A stretch of DNA of 64,000 nucleotides from Prolixibacteraceae bacterium (GCA_028282705.1 JANQHI010000031.1:140622-204621), one strand, 5' to 3'; counted from the stretch's first letter, positions 9,078 to 17,577 are shown. Notes: generated by a model from the sequence alone, not told the origin. Program-made: numbers and translations.

Positions 9078-9113
9078 GACCCGTTCTCTTTTTAAAGAAC
9101 GGGTCTCTTTTTT
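9078..9113 (+). terminator. Rho-independent terminator of the leu operon
   Basis: GACCCGTTCT pairs perfectly with AGAACGGGTC (10 bp) around an 8-base loop and is followed by TCTTTTTT. It lies about 100 bases after the leuB stop and closes the operon. Confidence 0.9.
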
Positions 9114-9273
9114 AACAATAATTTCATTGTCAAGTATTTTAACAATTAATTAGTTGTTAAAATTGAAGCCTTGTAAATACTATTTAGAACTGAAATACCC
9201 TTCACTTATCAAGTTATTCAGAGTCACCTGATGAATAAAATAGTTACTATATTTATTTCCCAAATAGAAAGTA

Positions 9274-10887
9274 ATGCAGTTTAACAGGAAGTTTATCATT
9301 TTTGCAGTGCTACTTTACCTGGCAGCTATGGTTTCAGGGCTGTTTGTTCCCTTGGTTGCTAATGCTGCTAAATATGCCCAAATCAGCCGCGAAATTATAG
9401 ACAATGGAAGTTGGCTAAACCTAACCATTGCCCATGAACCTTACCTGCAAAAACCTCCTATGTTATTCTGGGTTGGAGCTGCATCTTATTCACTCTTTGG
9501 CATATCAGCATGGGCATTTAAGCTACCAGTAATGCTTTATTCACTGGCTGGAGTTTTTGCCACCTATAAGTTGGGAAATATCCTTTACAATGAAAAAACA
9601 GGGAAACTGGCTGCATTTTTCTGGGCAACATTATTGGGATATTTTTATTTCCATAATGATATCCATACTGATACCTTGCTGGCTACCAATGCAATCATGG
9701 CAATCTGGCAATTTTCTGAATTCTTTTACCAAAAGAAACAAAAAGGTTTTTACCTGGGTGTATTCTTCACGGGTTTGGCTATGCTCACCAAAGGCCCCAT
9801 TGGGCTGGTTGTGCCAGCATTAGCAATTGGTGTGGATTTATTGGCACAAAAAAGGTGGAAAGACCTATTCCATTACAGATGGTTATTTGCAATAGTTGGC
9901 ATAGGGATTATCATCTCTCCTGCCCTGCTGGGTTTATATAACCAATTTGGCAAAGAAGGGCTGCTATTTTATTTCTGGACCAACAATGTAGGGCGTGTAA
10001 CAGGTACATACCAGGGTATAAATACTGATCCCCTGTTTTATTTTCACAATTCATTATACACACTAGCCCCCTGGACTATTTTTGCTTTTGCAGGGATTGT
10101 GCTTGAAATCAGGTCAAAAATATCATCTCCCAGAAAAGAGTTTATAACACTTGGTGTAATCATCCCTTTCCTGATCATTCTATCTGTTGCCAAACAAAAG
10201 AACCCACATTACCTGATGGCTATCCTCCCATTGGTAATGATATTGGCATCAAAATGGGCAACACAAGTTTTTGATTCCACAAGCCTTACCAGAACAAAAA
10301 AACTGATTACAGTTTCTAACTATATACTGGTCAGTATAGGGTGGTTGTTCACTTTAGTTGCACTTATTTTATTCTTCCCTGGTACAAATTGGATAAACTG
10401 GATAATATTGGCAGTTTTCCTGGTATTGACCATCTTGTTTATAATCAAAAATAAAGGGTTAACCAGGCAACTATTATTATTACTGACCTTTGCCACAGCT
10501 TTTATAGTAACTGTAAATACCAGTATAATGCCCAAAATGATGGAATACCATTCAACCTATAAAGTGGCTGAAGCTTTTAATAAAAGGGCAACCGAAAAGG
10601 ATAAACTCTATTCATACAGATTGCGTTTTTGGAGTTCATTTTTCTATTCAAAAAACTATGGGACATGGATACCAAGTGAAAAACAGCTTCATATCCTTAA
10701 AGGTGTTGAAAATGCATGGGTGTATACTGATACTTATGGGTTGGGAAGGTTAAAAGCACATGGTTTTGAATATAAAATTACAGATACATTTGGGCACAGG
10801 ACCATTACAGGGCAAACTGTAAAATTCCTAAGAGCAGAGGATAAAAGTGATATGCTCCTGAAATTTTATTTGGTGAAAATAGAATAA
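9274..10887 (+). CDS. GT39/ArnT-like membrane glycosyltransferase
   Basis: The 537-residue integral membrane protein has about 12 hydrophobic segments. It fits the GT-C family of polyprenyl-phosphate-sugar-dependent transferases (ArnT/PMT-like), which add a sugar to lipid A or a protein on the outer face of the inner membrane. Family features include PYLQKPPMLFWVGAASYSLFG after the first loop, HNDIHTDTLLATNA, and FTGLAMLTKGPIGLVVPALA. One oddity: relatives carry acidic residues (Asp-x-Asp or Asp-Glu) in the first periplasmic loop just before the conserved AxxYA stretch, but here the stretch is FVPLVANAAKYAQIS, with Asn in place of the acid. Catalysis may therefore be altered, or another acidic residue may serve. 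It stands alone between the leu terminator and ilvA. The acceptor is unknown. Confidence 0.8.
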   Translation: MQFNRKFIIFAVLLYLAAMVSGLFVPLVANAAKYAQISREIIDNGSWLNLTIAHEPYLQKPPMLFWVGAASYSLFGISAWAFKLPVMLYSLAGVFATYKLGNILYNEKTGKLAAFFWATLLGYFYFHNDIHTDTLLATNAIMAIWQFSEFFYQKKQKGFYLGVFFTGLAMLTKGPIGLVVPALAIGVDLLAQKRWKDLFHYRWLFAIVGIGIIISPALLGLYNQFGKEGLLFYFWTNNVGRVTGTYQGINTDPLFYFHNSLYTLAPWTIFAFAGIVLEIRSKISSPRKEFITLGVIIPFLIILSVAKQKNPHYLMAILPLVMILASKWATQVFDSTSLTRTKKLITVSNYILVSIGWLFTLVALILFFPGTNWINWIILAVFLVLTILFIIKNKGLTRQLLLLLTFATAFIVTVNTSIMPKMMEYHSTYKVAEAFNKRATEKDKLYSYRLRFWSSFFYSKNYGTWIPSEKQLHILKGVENAWVYTDTYGLGRLKAHGFEYKITDTFGHRTITGQTVKFLRAEDKSDMLLKFYLVKIE

Positions 10888-10942
10888 TCCCAAGCCCCCA
10901 TTTCAACCTATTGTTTCCATACATTTAAAACCTAAGATTTCC

Positions 10943-10950
10943 TATCTTTG
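10943..10950 (+). promoter_or_regulatory. -7 element of the ilvA promoter
   Basis: TATCTTTG matches the Bacteroidota -7 consensus TAnnTTTG exactly and lies 21 bases before the ATG at 10972. Its last three bases form the in-frame TTG at 10948, which argues against that codon as the ilvA start. Confidence 0.6.
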
Positions 10951-10971
10951 CAAAAATTAAAAGTAAAGGAA

Positions 10972-12228
10972 ATGCAAACCATATATTATCCTCAATTACA
11001 AGATATTACAAAAGCAAAAATTAATTTAAAAGAAACCATCCTCCCCTCTCCTTTACAGAAAAACATCAATTTGTCTGAAAAATATGATGCCAATATCCTG
11101 TTGAAAAGGGAAGATTTACAAATTGTCAGGTCTTATAAACTAAGGGGAGCTTATAATAAAATTATTAACCTCACTAAAGAAGAACATGCCAAAGGTGTGG
11201 TATGTGCCAGTGCAGGAAACCATGCCCAGGGGGTTGCTTACTCATGCTTAAAGCTTGGGATAAAAGGGAAAATATACATGCCTGCTACAACCCCAAAACA
11301 AAAGATCAAGCAAGTAAAAATGTTTGGGAAAGGAATGGTAGAGGTGGTATTAACTGGAGATACTTATGATGCTGCCCACACTGCTGCTATGGAAGATTGC
11401 CAAAAAACAGGTATGGCTTTTATCCACCCTTTTGATGACCCCCAGATTATTGAAGGGCAGGCAACCATTGGGTTGGAAATTTTACAGGAAACCAATGCCC
11501 CCATTGATTTTATTTTTGTACCTGTTGGAGGAGGTGGGCTAGCTGCAGGCCTGGGAGCTTACCTAAAACAGATCAGCCCCAAAACAAAGGTAATTGGGGT
11601 AGAACCTTTGGGTGCACCATCAATGCAAAAATCAATTGAGGCAGGAGAAGTAGTCAAACTGGAAAAAATAGACAAGTTTGTAGATGGGGCAGCTGTACAA
11701 CAGGTTGGCCAGCTAACTTTTGATATTTGCAAAAAAGTAGTTGATGGTTTTATTTCAGTACCTGAAGGGAAAATATGCACCAAAATACTTGAGCTATATA
11801 ACCAGGATGCTATTGTAATTGAACCTGCAGGGGCACTATCAATAGCTGCACTTGATTTTTATAACGATCAGATCAAAGGAAAGAATGTTGTGTGTATTGT
11901 CAGTGGCAGCAACAATGATATTACACGGACAGAAGAGATCAAAGAACGTTCATTATTATTTGAGGGGTTAAAGCACTATTTTATTGTCAGGTTTCCACAA
12001 AGAGCTGGGGCTTTGCGCACCTTTGTTGACCTGGTGCTGGGACCTAAAGATGATATTACCCATTTTGAGTACAATAAAAAAACCAATAGGGAAAAAGGGC
12101 CTGCTGTAATTGGTATTGAACTTCAAAATAAAGAAGATTTTAATGGGCTGGTACAAAGAATGGAAGAATATGGGTTTGTTTATGAATACTTGAATGAAAA
12201 GCCAGACTTATTCCAATTTTTAGTTTAA
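10972..12228 (+). CDS. ilvA: Threonine ammonia-lyase (threonine deaminase), biosynthetic
   Basis: A PLP enzyme that deaminates threonine to 2-oxobutyrate, the entry to isoleucine. The start is taken as ATG 10972 (418 residues), because an in-frame TTG at 10948 falls inside the -7 promoter element. The PLP lysine is in KLRGAYNKI (SYKLRGAYN), the glycine-rich phosphate loop is PVGGGGLAAGLGAYL, and CIVSGSNNDI lies near the end of the catalytic domain. The final 80-90 residues (LKHYFIVRFPQRAGALRTFVD) form a single short ACT-like regulatory domain, as in the roughly 420-residue Gram-positive/Bacteroidota form, not the double domain of E. coli IlvA. It is transcribed from its own promoter, apart from the leu operon. 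With a possible citramalate synthase in the leu operon, the cell may have two routes to 2-oxobutyrate. Confidence 0.93.
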   Translation: MQTIYYPQLQDITKAKINLKETILPSPLQKNINLSEKYDANILLKREDLQIVRSYKLRGAYNKIINLTKEEHAKGVVCASAGNHAQGVAYSCLKLGIKGKIYMPATTPKQKIKQVKMFGKGMVEVVLTGDTYDAAHTAAMEDCQKTGMAFIHPFDDPQIIEGQATIGLEILQETNAPIDFIFVPVGGGGLAAGLGAYLKQISPKTKVIGVEPLGAPSMQKSIEAGEVVKLEKIDKFVDGAAVQQVGQLTFDICKKVVDGFISVPEGKICTKILELYNQDAIVIEPAGALSIAALDFYNDQIKGKNVVCIVSGSNNDITRTEEIKERSLLFEGLKHYFIVRFPQRAGALRTFVDLVLGPKDDITHFEYNKKTNREKGPAVIGIELQNKEDFNGLVQRMEEYGFVYEYLNEKPDLFQFLV

Positions 12229-12244
12229 CCTGGTTTTTTGAAAT

Positions 12245-12279
12245 AAAAAGGGCTGTTAACGCAACTCTTTTCCCTTTTT
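12245..12279 (+). terminator. Terminator after ilvA
   Basis: AAAAAGGG pairs with CCCTTTTT across a 19-base loop, beginning 16 bases after the ilvA stop. The T tract forms part of the stem, so strength is uncertain. Confidence 0.55.
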
Positions 12280-12404
12280 GCAATCTAGTAACAATAAACA
12301 AAACTCAGTCTTCCCAACTAAGTTAGGGTAAAAACATTATTGGGCGGAATATAATAGACTGTTTAAAAGGAAATAGATTTTTAATTAAAAAAACAATAAA
12401 AGCT

Positions 12405-13151
12405 ATGAATTTAAATTTTACTAAATCAATGAAAGTTAATCCAATTTTTAGTGTTATCATGCTATTTATATTAGGCAGCATTATTTTTTACTCATGTAAT
12501 GAAGATGCAACACCAGCAGAATTTGAGGCACAACCTGATATTTTTGTACAGAAGAAGAAGGTAAATAATGAAACCCTTTATGCCCCCTATTATTATGTCT
12601 ATTCTAATAGAGTTTTAACATCAGCTGTTGCAACCACTCCAGCCTCAGCAACAATTAACCTTACTATATTGCCTGGAAGTTCAACCACTTTTGCAAAAAT
12701 ACCTGAAGAGGGTGATTTCACAACAAACATAGTCCCTTCAGGAGAGTATTCATTTAATATCACACCTACCGAAGGAGAAGCTATACAAAAAACTGATGCA
12801 TTATCAGGTACTACCATTGATATTCCAGTAATTGATTCAGCAGGTTATAATATTGTTGGAGATTTTTTATATGTAAGCTGGCAACTTATACCTGGTGCTG
12901 ATTCTTACAATGTTAAATTATTCACCCAATCAGGAGAATTAGCTTTTAATGGGCCTGCTTTATCTGATGATTCTGAAGAATATGCTTTTAATGTAACTAC
13001 TCAAGGATGGAATAAAACACCCTATAGTGGGGATATGTTTGTCCTTCAAGTAAATGCTTATTCATTTGATGCAGAAGCTACCACGGAAAACTGGTTTTAT
13101 AACCTGGAGTGTAATACCATCACTGATACTATTGTTGAGTGGGCTCCTTAA
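12405..13151 (+). CDS. Lipoprotein of unknown function
   Basis: The 248-residue protein begins with a hydrophobic signal (PIFSVIMLFILGSIIFYSC) ending in a lipobox-like YSC, so it is expected to be cleaved and lipidated at that Cys, about residue 31. The mature part is Thr/Ser/Pro-rich and probably beta-sheet. It has a segment DFLYVSWQLIPGADSYNVKLFTQ that looks like a fibronectin type III-like strand pattern (WxxxxGAxxYxVxL). I do not recognise a named family. A likely location is the inner leaf of the outer membrane or the cell surface. It stands alone between two terminators and faces the minus-strand LRR gene tail to tail. Confidence 0.75.
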   Translation: MNLNFTKSMKVNPIFSVIMLFILGSIIFYSCNEDATPAEFEAQPDIFVQKKKVNNETLYAPYYYVYSNRVLTSAVATTPASATINLTILPGSSTTFAKIPEEGDFTTNIVPSGEYSFNITPTEGEAIQKTDALSGTTIDIPVIDSAGYNIVGDFLYVSWQLIPGADSYNVKLFTQSGELAFNGPALSDDSEEYAFNVTTQGWNKTPYSGDMFVLQVNAYSFDAEATTENWFYNLECNTITDTIVEWAP

Positions 13152-13201
13152 AATAGGCCAGGCAATTAAATACGATAAAAATTTACCAAGTATTGAAAAA
13201 G

Positions 13202-13232
13202 AACTGTTCTTTTAAAGAGGGCAGTTTTTTTT
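13202..13232 (+). terminator. Terminator after the lipoprotein gene
   Basis: AACTGTTCT pairs with AGGGCAGTT (9 bp, two G-U pairs) and runs into a tract of eight T at 13225-13232, 50 bases after the stop. Confidence 0.75.
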
Positions 13233-13279
13233 ATTTTTTATCTCCTCTGGAATTGTACCCCAATTATTGAAATAAAAGT

Positions 13280-14701
13280 TTATAAAATAAGGTTTTTTAC
13301 CTTGACATTTTTTGATATCTGTTTTTTATGCCATTTATAAAAAGGGTTTCCTGATACATTTACTTCTTCTAATGTTTTAATCTCACCTATTGATAAAGGG
13401 ATCAGCAAAAATTTATTGCTACTTAAATTCAGGTATTTTAAATGAACCAGCTTATTAATCTTTTTGGTCATAGTTTCCAGCTTGTTATTTTCAAGGTTAA
13501 GGTATTCAAGGTGTTGAGCTTTGATGATTCCTTCAGGCAGGTTTGTTAACCCATTTGACCCTAAATTCAGGTGCACAAGGGCAGTGAGGTTTTCAAAGCC
13601 AAAATTTAATGATGAGATATTGTTCATCTCTAAATCCAGGGTATGAAGGTTAGCCAGCCTGGAAGTTTCTGGGCTGAATTTGCTGATCTTATTAATGCTC
13701 AGGTCAACCTGTTTCAAAGCTGGCAGGTTTATAACCTCCCCTGATATGCTTCCCAATTTGTTCTCTCTTGCAATCAAGGTATTCAGGTTAACCAAGTTAG
13801 AAAGGGTGGAAGGCAATTGTTCAAGTAAGTTTTTAGAAACATCAAGCACTTTAAGTTGAAGCATGTCCCCTATTGATCCAGGCAAAGTAACCAGTTTATT
13901 ATGGTCAAGTTTCAATTCAGGCAGCAAAACCAGGTTACCAAACTTTTCGGGTAATTTTACTAATTGGTTATTGTTTAATTTAACGTCCTTTAATTTAACC
14001 AGGTTTGAAAAACTCTCAGGTAATTGAACCAGTTGGTTTTTTTCCAGCTTTACAACTTCAAGGTTGGTGAGTTTCCCAAAACTTTCAGGCAATGTTTCTA
14101 GGTTATTCCAATTTAAGTCCAGTTTCTTTAGTGATTGTAACCTCCCAAAATCAGCAGGTAATGATACAAGCTGGTTTGAAAATAGGTCCAACTCTTCCAG
14201 TTTTTTTAAATTACCAATACCAGGTTCAATTCTACTTACCTGGTTCTCTCCCAATTTAATTATTGCCAGTTTTTTGCATTGCCCAATTTCGGCTGGTATA
14301 GCCTTCACCTGGTTACCGATCATATTAAGCTCTGTGAGTTGTTCCAGGTTGCCAATCTCTTTTGAAAGGATTATAATTTTATTTCCATGAAGGGTTAACT
14401 TTTGCAGGTTGGGTAATAAAAACACTGATGTTGGAATTTCCTTAAATTCATTGTACCCCAGCTGTAATTCCTGTATGCGCGATAGTTTTTCAAATTTAGG
14501 TGGAAGTTTGCCTAATTTCTGCCTCTCCAGGTTTAATTTATAAACTGATTTTTTATTCAGGAATGCTTCTTCCAATGAATAAAAAATTTTCTTTTCTTTT
14601 AATTCAGCAGCAGTTAAAAGTTTAGGTTTTTTCTTAGCATGTGAAGGGAAAACTAGCCATAAAACCAGCAATATGGTAAGTACACTTTTAATTTCTCTCA
14701 T
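13280..14701 (-). CDS. Secreted leucine-rich-repeat protein
   Basis: The 473-residue protein has an N-terminal signal peptide (SVLTILLVLWLVFPSHA, cleaved about residue 22). It is followed by a short leader and then about 16 leucine-rich repeats of 23 residues, for example LKKLDLNWNNLETLPESFGKL and LKDVKLNNNQLVKLPEKFGNL. This is the LxxLxLxxNxLxxLPxxfgxL pattern of bacterial/plant-type LRRs. Such solenoids bind proteins or polysaccharides; the ligand is unknown. There is no C-terminal sorting domain or membrane anchor, so the mature protein is periplasmic or released. It ends close to the convergent lipoprotein gene, and its 5' side faces the sulfatase terminator. No catalytic domain is attached. 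Confidence 0.85.
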   Translation of the reverse strand: MREIKSVLTILLVLWLVFPSHAKKKPKLLTAAELKEKKIFYSLEEAFLNKKSVYKLNLERQKLGKLPPKFEKLSRIQELQLGYNEFKEIPTSVFLLPNLQKLTLHGNKIIILSKEIGNLEQLTELNMIGNQVKAIPAEIGQCKKLAIIKLGENQVSRIEPGIGNLKKLEELDLFSNQLVSLPADFGRLQSLKKLDLNWNNLETLPESFGKLTNLEVVKLEKNQLVQLPESFSNLVKLKDVKLNNNQLVKLPEKFGNLVLLPELKLDHNKLVTLPGSIGDMLQLKVLDVSKNLLEQLPSTLSNLVNLNTLIARENKLGSISGEVINLPALKQVDLSINKISKFSPETSRLANLHTLDLEMNNISSLNFGFENLTALVHLNLGSNGLTNLPEGIIKAQHLEYLNLENNKLETMTKKINKLVHLKYLNLSSNKFLLIPLSIGEIKTLEEVNVSGNPFYKWHKKQISKNVKVKNLIL

Positions 14702-14796
14702 CTGGATAAAAGTTAAATTTCCTCCCTATAAAACAAAGTCTATGCCTGTTTCATTTTTATAGGAAGGGCAAAGAAAAGAAATAAAAGCATACAGCA

Positions 14797-14825
14797 TAAA
14801 AAAGGCAGGTTTAATCCCTGCCTTT
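14797..14825 (-). terminator. Terminator after the sulfatase gene
   Basis: AAAGGCAGG (14801-14809) pairs perfectly with CCTGCCTTT (14817-14825) around a 7-base loop. On the minus strand the stem is followed by a run of T. It lies 22 bases past the sulfatase stop. Confidence 0.85.
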
Positions 14826-14846
14826 CATATAATCTTTAAGTTTATT

Positions 14847-16379
14847 TTAATCTCCCAGTTGCTTTATTTTAAACCTTTCAATTTCAGCAGGGATGTGTTC
14901 TTTTTCCATGATACCCTTTATCTTCCCCACCACTTCTGGATGCTTCTCTGCCAGATTGTTTAACTCCTGAATATCTTCTTCCAGGTTATATAGCTCTATT
15001 TGTAGGTTATCCTTAAAAATATTTTTTCTGATGCCTTTCCATTTTCCCATCCTCACTGCTTGTTGCCCTCCAGAAGCAGGAAACTCCCAGTACAAGAATT
15101 TATGCTCCTCTTGCTGCTGGGTTCCTAAAAGCGTGGGTAAAAAACTGACTCCATCTGTATCATCAGGGATATCCTTATTAACAACCCCACACAAAGTTGG
15201 CAATACATCATAAAAAGCTGACAAATGGTTTGTTTCAGTTCCAGCTTCTATTTTACCAGGCCATTGGGCAATCATGGGCACACGTACGCCTCCTTCAGTA
15301 AGGTATGCTTTCCCCCAACCTTTTTCACTCTTAAATGGTTTGGCACTGTCGAACCAGGGAGAGTCAGTCCCTCCATTGTAAGTTGGTCCATTATCACTGC
15401 TAAAAATAATCAATGTATTTTCATAAATCCCCAGTTCTTTTAATGTAGCCACAATTTCTCCTACCTGCTCATCAAAATAAGAAACCATAGCTGCATAACA
15501 GGCACGGGGGTAACGATGTGGGAAATAGCCCCTGCTACCATCATAAGGCTCTTCATTACCAAATTTATCAAGGTAGTGGTCAATCCATTTTTTAGGAGCC
15601 TGCAAAGGAGCATGGGGAATGGGATTGGCGTAATACATAAAGAATGGTTGGTTTTTATTCTCCTTTATAAAATTGACCACCTCTTTTTGCATCAATTCAG
15701 AAGAATAATCTGTAAGCCAGAAATCTTTATAAGTATCAATGTTATAAGGGTCAGCATCTTTGGGAAGCTTAGTGTTTGGGGAAACCATCCTATTTCCTAA
15801 CAGCACTTTTGTTGTATCTTTCCAAAGGTGAACAGGGAAATAGGTATGGGCCTGCCTTTGGCAATTATACCCATAGAAGAAGTCAAACCCTTGTTTATTT
15901 GGTATCCCTTCAGTTAAAGGAGCCCCCAGCCCCCATTTCCCAACAATCCCTGTTTTGTAACCCGCTTTTTGCAAAATAGTACCAATGGTTGTTGTACCTG
16001 CCTTCAATGGGCGTTGACCCTCAAGGTTGGGGTCTTTTGACATAGCTTCAAAGTTCCATACATCACCACGTGCAGCCCATTCATCATTTCCACGAATTTG
16101 AGCATGTCCAAGGTGCTTCCCTGTAAGCAAAACACACCTTGAAGGAGCACATACAGGGGCACCAGCATAATGTTGTGTGAACCTCATCCCATTGGTTGCT
16201 AGGGCATCAATGTGTGGGGTTTCAATTTTTTGTTGCCCGTAACAACCCAACTCCCCATACCCAAGGTCATCAGCAAGGATGTAAATAATATTAGGCTTCA
16301 CTTCTTTTTTTACCTGGCCATACTGACAACTTACTACCAATAAAAAAATTAAAAACAGGTAACTGTATCTTTTATTCAT
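14847..16379 (-). CDS. Formylglycine-dependent sulfatase, lipoprotein
   Basis: This 510-residue member of the arylsulfatase family (type I) hydrolyses sulfate esters. The start is taken as ATG 16379, as an upstream GTG is less likely. A signal peptide ends in LLVVSCQYG, a lipobox, so the enzyme is probably outer-membrane or surface anchored. The active-site signature PVCAPSRCVLLTGKH (about residue 80) has the Cys converted to formylglycine by an anaerobic or FGE-type maturase, which is not encoded nearby. Metal ligands are in ILADDLGYGELG and IIFSSDNGPTYN. It resembles the many sulfatases used by Bacteroidota on sulfated polysaccharides or glycosaminoglycans. No SusCD pair or glycoside hydrolase accompanies it except a small GH20b-like domain protein two genes upstream, so the substrate is open. 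Confidence 0.9.
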   Translation of the reverse strand: MNKRYSYLFLIFLLVVSCQYGQVKKEVKPNIIYILADDLGYGELGCYGQQKIETPHIDALATNGMRFTQHYAGAPVCAPSRCVLLTGKHLGHAQIRGNDEWAARGDVWNFEAMSKDPNLEGQRPLKAGTTTIGTILQKAGYKTGIVGKWGLGAPLTEGIPNKQGFDFFYGYNCQRQAHTYFPVHLWKDTTKVLLGNRMVSPNTKLPKDADPYNIDTYKDFWLTDYSSELMQKEVVNFIKENKNQPFFMYYANPIPHAPLQAPKKWIDHYLDKFGNEEPYDGSRGYFPHRYPRACYAAMVSYFDEQVGEIVATLKELGIYENTLIIFSSDNGPTYNGGTDSPWFDSAKPFKSEKGWGKAYLTEGGVRVPMIAQWPGKIEAGTETNHLSAFYDVLPTLCGVVNKDIPDDTDGVSFLPTLLGTQQQEEHKFLYWEFPASGGQQAVRMGKWKGIRKNIFKDNLQIELYNLEEDIQELNNLAEKHPEVVGKIKGIMEKEHIPAEIERFKIKQLGD

Positions 16380-16401
16380 AAAATAACTCACAATTAATTA
16401 T

Positions 16402-16426
16402 AAAAAAGGCAGGAATTTACCCTGCC
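16402..16426 (-). terminator. Terminator after the DUF4870 gene
   Basis: On the minus strand GGCAGG pairs with CCTGCC around a 7-base loop and is followed by six T (16402-16407 read in reverse). It separates the DUF4870 gene from the sulfatase gene, and its stem sequence matches that of the sulfatase terminator. Confidence 0.8.
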
Positions 16427-16473
16427 ATGACTATGTTTTTTTAACACCAGTCTTATAATATCTCAGACTGTTA

Positions 16474-16785
16474 TTACATGGATTTAAACCAATCCTGGAA
16501 ATATTGCCCAACCCATGAAACCTGTTTGGTTTCTCCCTGTATAGACCAGATTAAGCTTAATATCCAAAATACCAATAAAACAATCCAGCCAATAAAAGAA
16601 ACTATCCAGCCCAAAATAGGGATCACATTAATGATACCCAGGGCAACCCCTGTTAACATCAATCCCAAGTTTTGGCGAATATAAAAGCTGGCATATTCAT
16701 CTCTTTCACTGCTGTTAAGTACTAGTGCTATTATCCATCCAATAATGGTTAGGTGGGCTACAATTGCTTTTGTTTTTCCATCCAT
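16474..16785 (-). CDS. DUF4870 small membrane protein
   Basis: A 103-residue protein of the DUF4870 (Tic20-like) family. It starts with a cytosolic MDGKTKAIVAHLTIIGWIIA, then has the NSSERDEYASFYIRQNLGLML signature, where a conserved FxRQN-type motif lies between hydrophobic segments. Two further membrane helices (IINVIPILGWIVSFIGWIVL, LVFWILSLIWSIQG) complete it. Function is unknown; members are small inner-membrane proteins. A second DUF4870 gene is at 35798. It is followed by its own terminator, so it is likely a single-gene unit or the last gene after the upstream secreted protein gene, 84 bp away. Confidence 0.82.
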   Translation of the reverse strand: MDGKTKAIVAHLTIIGWIIALVLNSSERDEYASFYIRQNLGLMLTGVALGIINVIPILGWIVSFIGWIVLLVFWILSLIWSIQGETKQVSWVGQYFQDWFKSM

Positions 16786-16869
16786 GTTGTTGTTGTTTTA
16801 GATTTCTTTAAAATTACTGAAATATTTTGGGAAGAAAGCCCATTATATTAAAAAATCCATTGACTAAAT

Positions 16870-17325
16870 TTATTCCTTTTTTTCTATGGGTGTTTCTACA
16901 TGCTTCAATTCAAAACATTTAAACCTCATTAATGCAAGCTTCCTGTTTTCCTCATGAAAGCATATTGACAGTAATGCATCAATGCCTTTCTTAAATCCAT
17001 GTTCGCCTTTGGCTGTAATAATAATTTGGGTTGATAAAACTTCAAGAATAAAATCATCCTCTCCAAATTTTCCTTCATCATCAGTTGCCAAATAAACATC
17101 TGCACTCTGATAATCTTTTTTTGCCAGAATTTTATCATTTGGAAATGATTCTTTAAAATAGCTGGCTGCCTCACTCCCTTCCCTGCCCCATGAAATAATA
17201 ATCCCCTCCCTGAATATAAACTCCCCTTTAAGTTTTTTCATCTTATCCTGTGGTTGAGGATTTTGCCCCATTACCTGCAAAACACAAAAGAGGGATAAAA
17301 AGAGGATAATCACTTTGTTCATCAT
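16870..17325 (-). CDS. Small secreted protein resembling a stand-alone GH20 N-terminal (GH20b) domain
   Basis: The start is taken at ATG 17325, which places a signal peptide (NKVIILFLSLFCVLQVMGQ) at the N terminus; a longer frame from 17361 exists. The 151-residue product ends shortly after about 125 mature residues. The segment DDFILEVLSTQIIITAKGEHGFKKGIDALLSIC has the shape of the non-catalytic N-terminal domain of beta-hexosaminidases and related enzymes: alternating strands, then an AxGxxGxxxGxxxLxxL helix. No catalytic barrel follows. I know no characterised protein of this architecture. It might bind glycans or be a remnant of a larger enzyme, but no frame remnants are visible downstream. 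The family call is by eye and tentative. Confidence 0.5.
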   Translation of the reverse strand: MMNKVIILFLSLFCVLQVMGQNPQPQDKMKKLKGEFIFREGIIISWGREGSEAASYFKESFPNDKILAKKDYQSADVYLATDDEGKFGEDDFILEVLSTQIIITAKGEHGFKKGIDALLSICFHEENRKLALMRFKCFELKHVETPIEKKE

Positions 17326-17535
17326 GCTAAAGTTTAAATTGGTTTCAATGATCTTACGCAATTGAGATAAAATGGATATATAAATTATGTACTTTCCTAA
17401 ATTTACTATTTTTTAGTTGACCCCAAAAAAGTAACATGGGTATTGAAAGAGACTCCCTAATTTAAGTAACCTTTTAAATGAAGGCAAGCCTACTGGATAC
17501 TTATAAATACAGGAAAAGTGAATTATGAAAACTTT

Positions 17536-17560
17536 TTAATTGCAACAATGTTGCAATTAA
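17536..17560 (+). promoter_or_regulatory. 25-bp perfect palindrome, probable Fur/Zur-family operator
   Basis: Two 11-base half-sites (TTAATTGCAAC and its exact inverse) flank a central AAT. The palindrome ends 17 bases before the ATG of the Fur-family gene at 17578. It covers the probable -33 element (TTG 17540-17542) and stops just short of the -7 element at 17565. A repressor bound here would block the promoter, so autoregulation by the downstream regulator is the simplest reading. The half-site differs from the classic E. coli Fur box. Confidence 0.75.
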
Positions 17561-17572
17561 TGTATATATTTG
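17540..17572 (+). promoter_or_regulatory. Promoter of the metal-uptake island
   Basis: TTG at 17540-17542 and TATATTTG at 17565-17572 are 22 bp apart and match the Bacteroidota promoter consensus TTG-N(17-23)-TAnnTTTG. The expected start site falls close to 17578, which is the preferred ATG, so the mRNA may be leaderless or nearly so. Confidence 0.65.
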
Positions 17573-17577
17573 CACCA

